From Bacteroidota bacterium (GTDB lineage: Bacteria > Bacteroidota > Bacteroidia > B-17B0 > Aurantibacillaceae), in NCBI GenBank assembly GCA_016708845.1, contig JADJFB010000003.1:124001-188000 (forward strand): a stretch of DNA of 64,000 bases. The letters run 5' to 3'. Under the pieces are notes generated by a model. The model made no database searches. It was given only the letters and a program-made list of their open reading frames with translations, and was not told the origin of the DNA. Positions within the stretch are counted from its first letter, which is position 1, and each line of letters opens with the position of its first letter. This document shows, in pieces, positions 61,425 through 64,000 of the stretch. Made by a program: the position numbers and the translations under genes.

Positions 61425-64000
61425 ATGTACAAAAAACACATATATCTTCTATTTATTAGTCTACTATGGCTAATTCAAATCACATCAGCCCAAAATCGTA
61501 GTTTTTCGTTTCAGCATTATGGTCCAGAAGATGGATTAAGTAATGCCAATGTATTTGCTATTAAGCAAGACAAGCATCACATCTTATACTTAGCTACCGA
61601 AAATGGTGTTTATAATTTTGACGGATATAAATTTGAAAAAATAAAGCCTAAAACTCCTCTTAAATCTAATTACATAAGAAATATAGGATTTAATGGCGCT
61701 GACAATTTAATTATTATCAATCGCAGAGAAGGAATTTACGAATACAAGAAAAAAGAAAACGACGCTTCTCTTGTAAAAAACTTAGTCTTTCATAACTCTG
61801 TAGATGAATTAGTATTGGATGGAAACTACGGATATTCATTAAACGATCAAATATCAGTATCATCAACCGAATTAAAAACGGGAACTGTATATGAAGACAA
61901 TGTAAAAAAAGCAGACAATAACAATCAAGCATTTGCCATTTTTAAAACTAAACAAAATCAAGTATTAGTTGGGAGAACAGATGGTTTATATCAGTTTAAA
62001 AATGGAGTTCAAGAAAAAATAAATATTGGAAAAACAATCCCCATTTATTCTATTACAGAAGATACAACTGGCACTTTATATGTAGGAAGTGACAATGCCA
62101 TTTTATGTATTAAAAATAATGAAATTATAAAAACTATTGCGGTAAAAACCCAAAAAAGCAACCAGTTTTTTTAGCGCTAATAACACAGCTCGTGTAAGTA
62201 AATTAATTATCGACAAATACCAACGTCTTTGGTTCACAAACAATCCTGATGATAATTTATATGTTATTGAAAACAATATCACCTTTGATGCCTTTGATTT
62301 ATTGGGTATAGACAAAGTACTAATTAATTGTATTTATAAAGATACCGATGATCATATTTGGATAGGAACCTTTAATGATGGTGTATACTTTATTCAAAAT
62401 CCTCAATTACAAAACTTCTCATTTACATCAGGACGAAAAATATTGCCCGTTAGCAGCGCTGCTTTTGTAGAAAAAAGCATTGTGGTTGGAACAAATAATG
62501 GCTTATTTATTTTTGATAAAACAAATAACAACACGCAAACTATCATTGCTCCAGATGAATTGTTTAACGAAACGGTTTATGGTATTCATCCTTTAGGAAA
62601 AGAAGTCATCTACTCTAAAACAAACTCAGCTAATAATAAAAAAGGGTCATTTTTATTGAATAATTCTTTCTATAATTTTTCTCCAATAGCATCTCGTTTA
62701 TTTTCATATTGCCAAAACCCAAAAGAAGCCTATATGGCAGATGGGACAGCTACTTTGTATAAAATAAAAAACTACAAGTCTGAGAAGTACACGGTTATTG
62801 ACACCCTTATTTCTTATCCAGATTATAGAACCAAAATCAATACTATTTTCGAACTAAATGATAATCTCCTTGTAGGAACATCTGATGGTTTAAGTGTGTA
62901 TTCTTTAAAAACAAAGAGCTATAAAAACTATCGTAATCAATTGTTTAGCTTCGGTATTAACGATATTAAACATTTTAACAACAAAACTTACTTAGCACAT
63001 GAAAATGGAATTACAATTTTTGAAGACTCTATCCTAATACAAGAAATTGGCACGCAACAATTAACCGCAGTTAAAAAAATAAAATTTTATCAAAACCGAA
63101 TATGGATTGCCACTTTAGATGGCTTGTTTATTTGCGATAACAAATTTCAACCAATAGTTATTTATAATAAATCAAACGGATTGTTATCAAACACTATCAA
63201 CGATGTTGTATTTAACGGTGACAATTGTTGCATTTGTAGTGATAAAGGAATTACAATATGCGCTATCAATGATCTATTAAAACAAGTAAGACCAGCAAAT
63301 AAGTTATTTATAACAAGTATTGATGCGGAAGGAAGTATTATAGAACTACAAAAAAATAAATTAAATTTAACTAGCGCTCAAACTGACGTGATGATTAGTT
63401 TTTCTAGTCCACTATATGTAAAACCTAACAAACAATATTACCGTTATAGATACAATAGTACTAAAGACAAAGGATGGTTTGATTTAGAAAACCGACAAAT
63501 CCACTTAACATCAATTGACGGAGGAACACATCAACTAGAAATTATCTATTCCTACGATGGATTTAATTGGTCTGATCCTATTTCTATCACCATAAAAAAA
63601 GAAATTCCTTTTAAGCAAACCATTTGGTTTACATTCTCAATTATTTTTGGAGCACTACTCTTTATAATTATTGTAGCTGTTATTGTTGTTAAACGAGTGC
63701 GAACAAAAGCTACCAGAAGAGTGCAAGAAGACCGCCAAGTAAATCTACTAAAACATCAGGCAATGAATTCATTAATGAGTCCGCATTTTATTTTTAATTC
63801 ATTAACTTCTATACAAAATTACATCAATCTAAACGATTCTTTAAAAGCAAGCGAATACCTTGCTAAATTTTCTAGATTAATCAGAATGATTATCGAAAAA
63901 GCTTCGCAAAACGAAATTGCTTTACATGAAGAGTTAATACGATTAAATTATTATTTGGATTTAGAAAAAGAACGCTTTAAAGGAAAATTTGATTTTCATT
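61425..64000 (+). pseudogene. Sensor histidine kinase (propeller + Y_Y_Y type), one frameshift, truncated by window
   Basis: Membrane sensor kinase. ATG 61425 (MYKKHIYLLFISLLWLIQITSAQ) gives a signal sequence. A two-part beta-propeller sensor follows (FSFQHYGPEDGLSNANVFAIKQDK, then DGLYQFKNGVQ). The frame stops at 62174 because a seven-T run (62166-62172) should be six; then QFFSANNTARVSKLIIDK continues without a break to the window end. Near 63400 there is a Y_Y_Y-like domain, a transmembrane helix near 63620-63690, and the histidine kinase motif MNSLMSPHFIFNSLTSIQNYI with the phosphoacceptor His. This is a His_kinase (LytS-like) protein paired with the upstream LytTR regulator. The 3' end is outside the window. 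Confidence 0.9.

Noticed and set aside
1..64000. Defence island, secretion cluster or other new multi-gene system
   Set aside because: Gene content is mainly housekeeping and envelope; no group of unknown genes of more than two in a row was seen.

Overview
The window is AT-rich DNA from a member of the Bacteroidota. The evidence is: ribosomal L28 and L33 genes followed by a DUF4295 gene, proteins with type IX secretion (T9SS) C-terminal sorting domains, a Porin_10 outer-membrane protein, 2TM and DUF4440 families, and several promoters with the Bacteroidota -33 TTTG / -7 TAnnTTTG pattern. I cannot resolve it below phylum; a Flavobacteriales- or Chitinophagales-like marine or environmental lineage would fit. 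It looks like ordinary chromosome. I see no prophage, integrase, transposase, CRISPR array or plasmid module.

Layout. 0-8.7 kb: an MFS transporter entering from the left, a CoA-binding protein, a broken GNAT acetyltransferase, a LexA-like XRE-S24 repressor with two operator-like palindromes, a DoxX protein, a small membrane protein with an ABC ATPase, a WG-repeat protein, and a minus-strand membrane/HTH operon. 8.8-16.7 kb: a DEAD-box helicase with a structured leader, rpmB-rpmG-DUF4295, ftsY, a four-repeat secreted protein, dihydroorotase with RlpA, and a dolichol-phosphate-mannose-type synthase. 16.8-22.7 kb: a MarR-MFP-RND-TolC efflux operon. 22.9-32 kb: small unknown genes, TerB-DnaJ, uvrD/pcrA, ssb, gpsA, a PolB-like exonuclease, folA and a tandem-repeat protein. 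32-36 kb: kdsA with kdnB and kdnA, predicting the amino sugar Kdo8N in lipopolysaccharide, then tRNA-Lys(TTT). 36-44 kb: thioredoxin, RNase H, YdcF-like lipoprotein, DUF1415, a cytochrome/beta-propeller lipoprotein, DCC protein, pdxJ, an orphan response regulator and an M43 protease. 44-48 kb: an SAM-I riboswitch and metH. 48-64 kb: cupin, PorE-like OmpA protein, lolD, an EEP-family hydrolase, porin, patatin, a decayed T9SS protein, dipeptidyl peptidase IV, and a LytTR regulator with its Y_Y_Y-type sensor kinase running off the right end.

Two features run through the window. First, at least ten genes, including metH, gpsA and both envelope-spanning parts of the efflux pump, are broken by single-base shifts, nearly all in short homopolymers. 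That is the signature of indel errors in long-read assembly, so most are probably intact in the cell. The 55.9-58.1 kb gene is different: it has many shifts plus in-frame stops and looks truly decayed or badly assembled. Second, several families of palindromic intergenic repeats are scattered between genes.

The most interesting items are the SAM-I riboswitch with an enlarged P3 arm that seems to have taken up a palindromic sequence, the kdnA-kdnB-kdsA cluster, the nested stem structure upstream of the DEAD-box helicase together with its altered motif Ia, a CX4CH cytochrome fused to a beta-propeller, and the S24 repressor with palindromes that partly resemble one between uvrD and ssb. I did not find a convincing wholly new multi-gene system.
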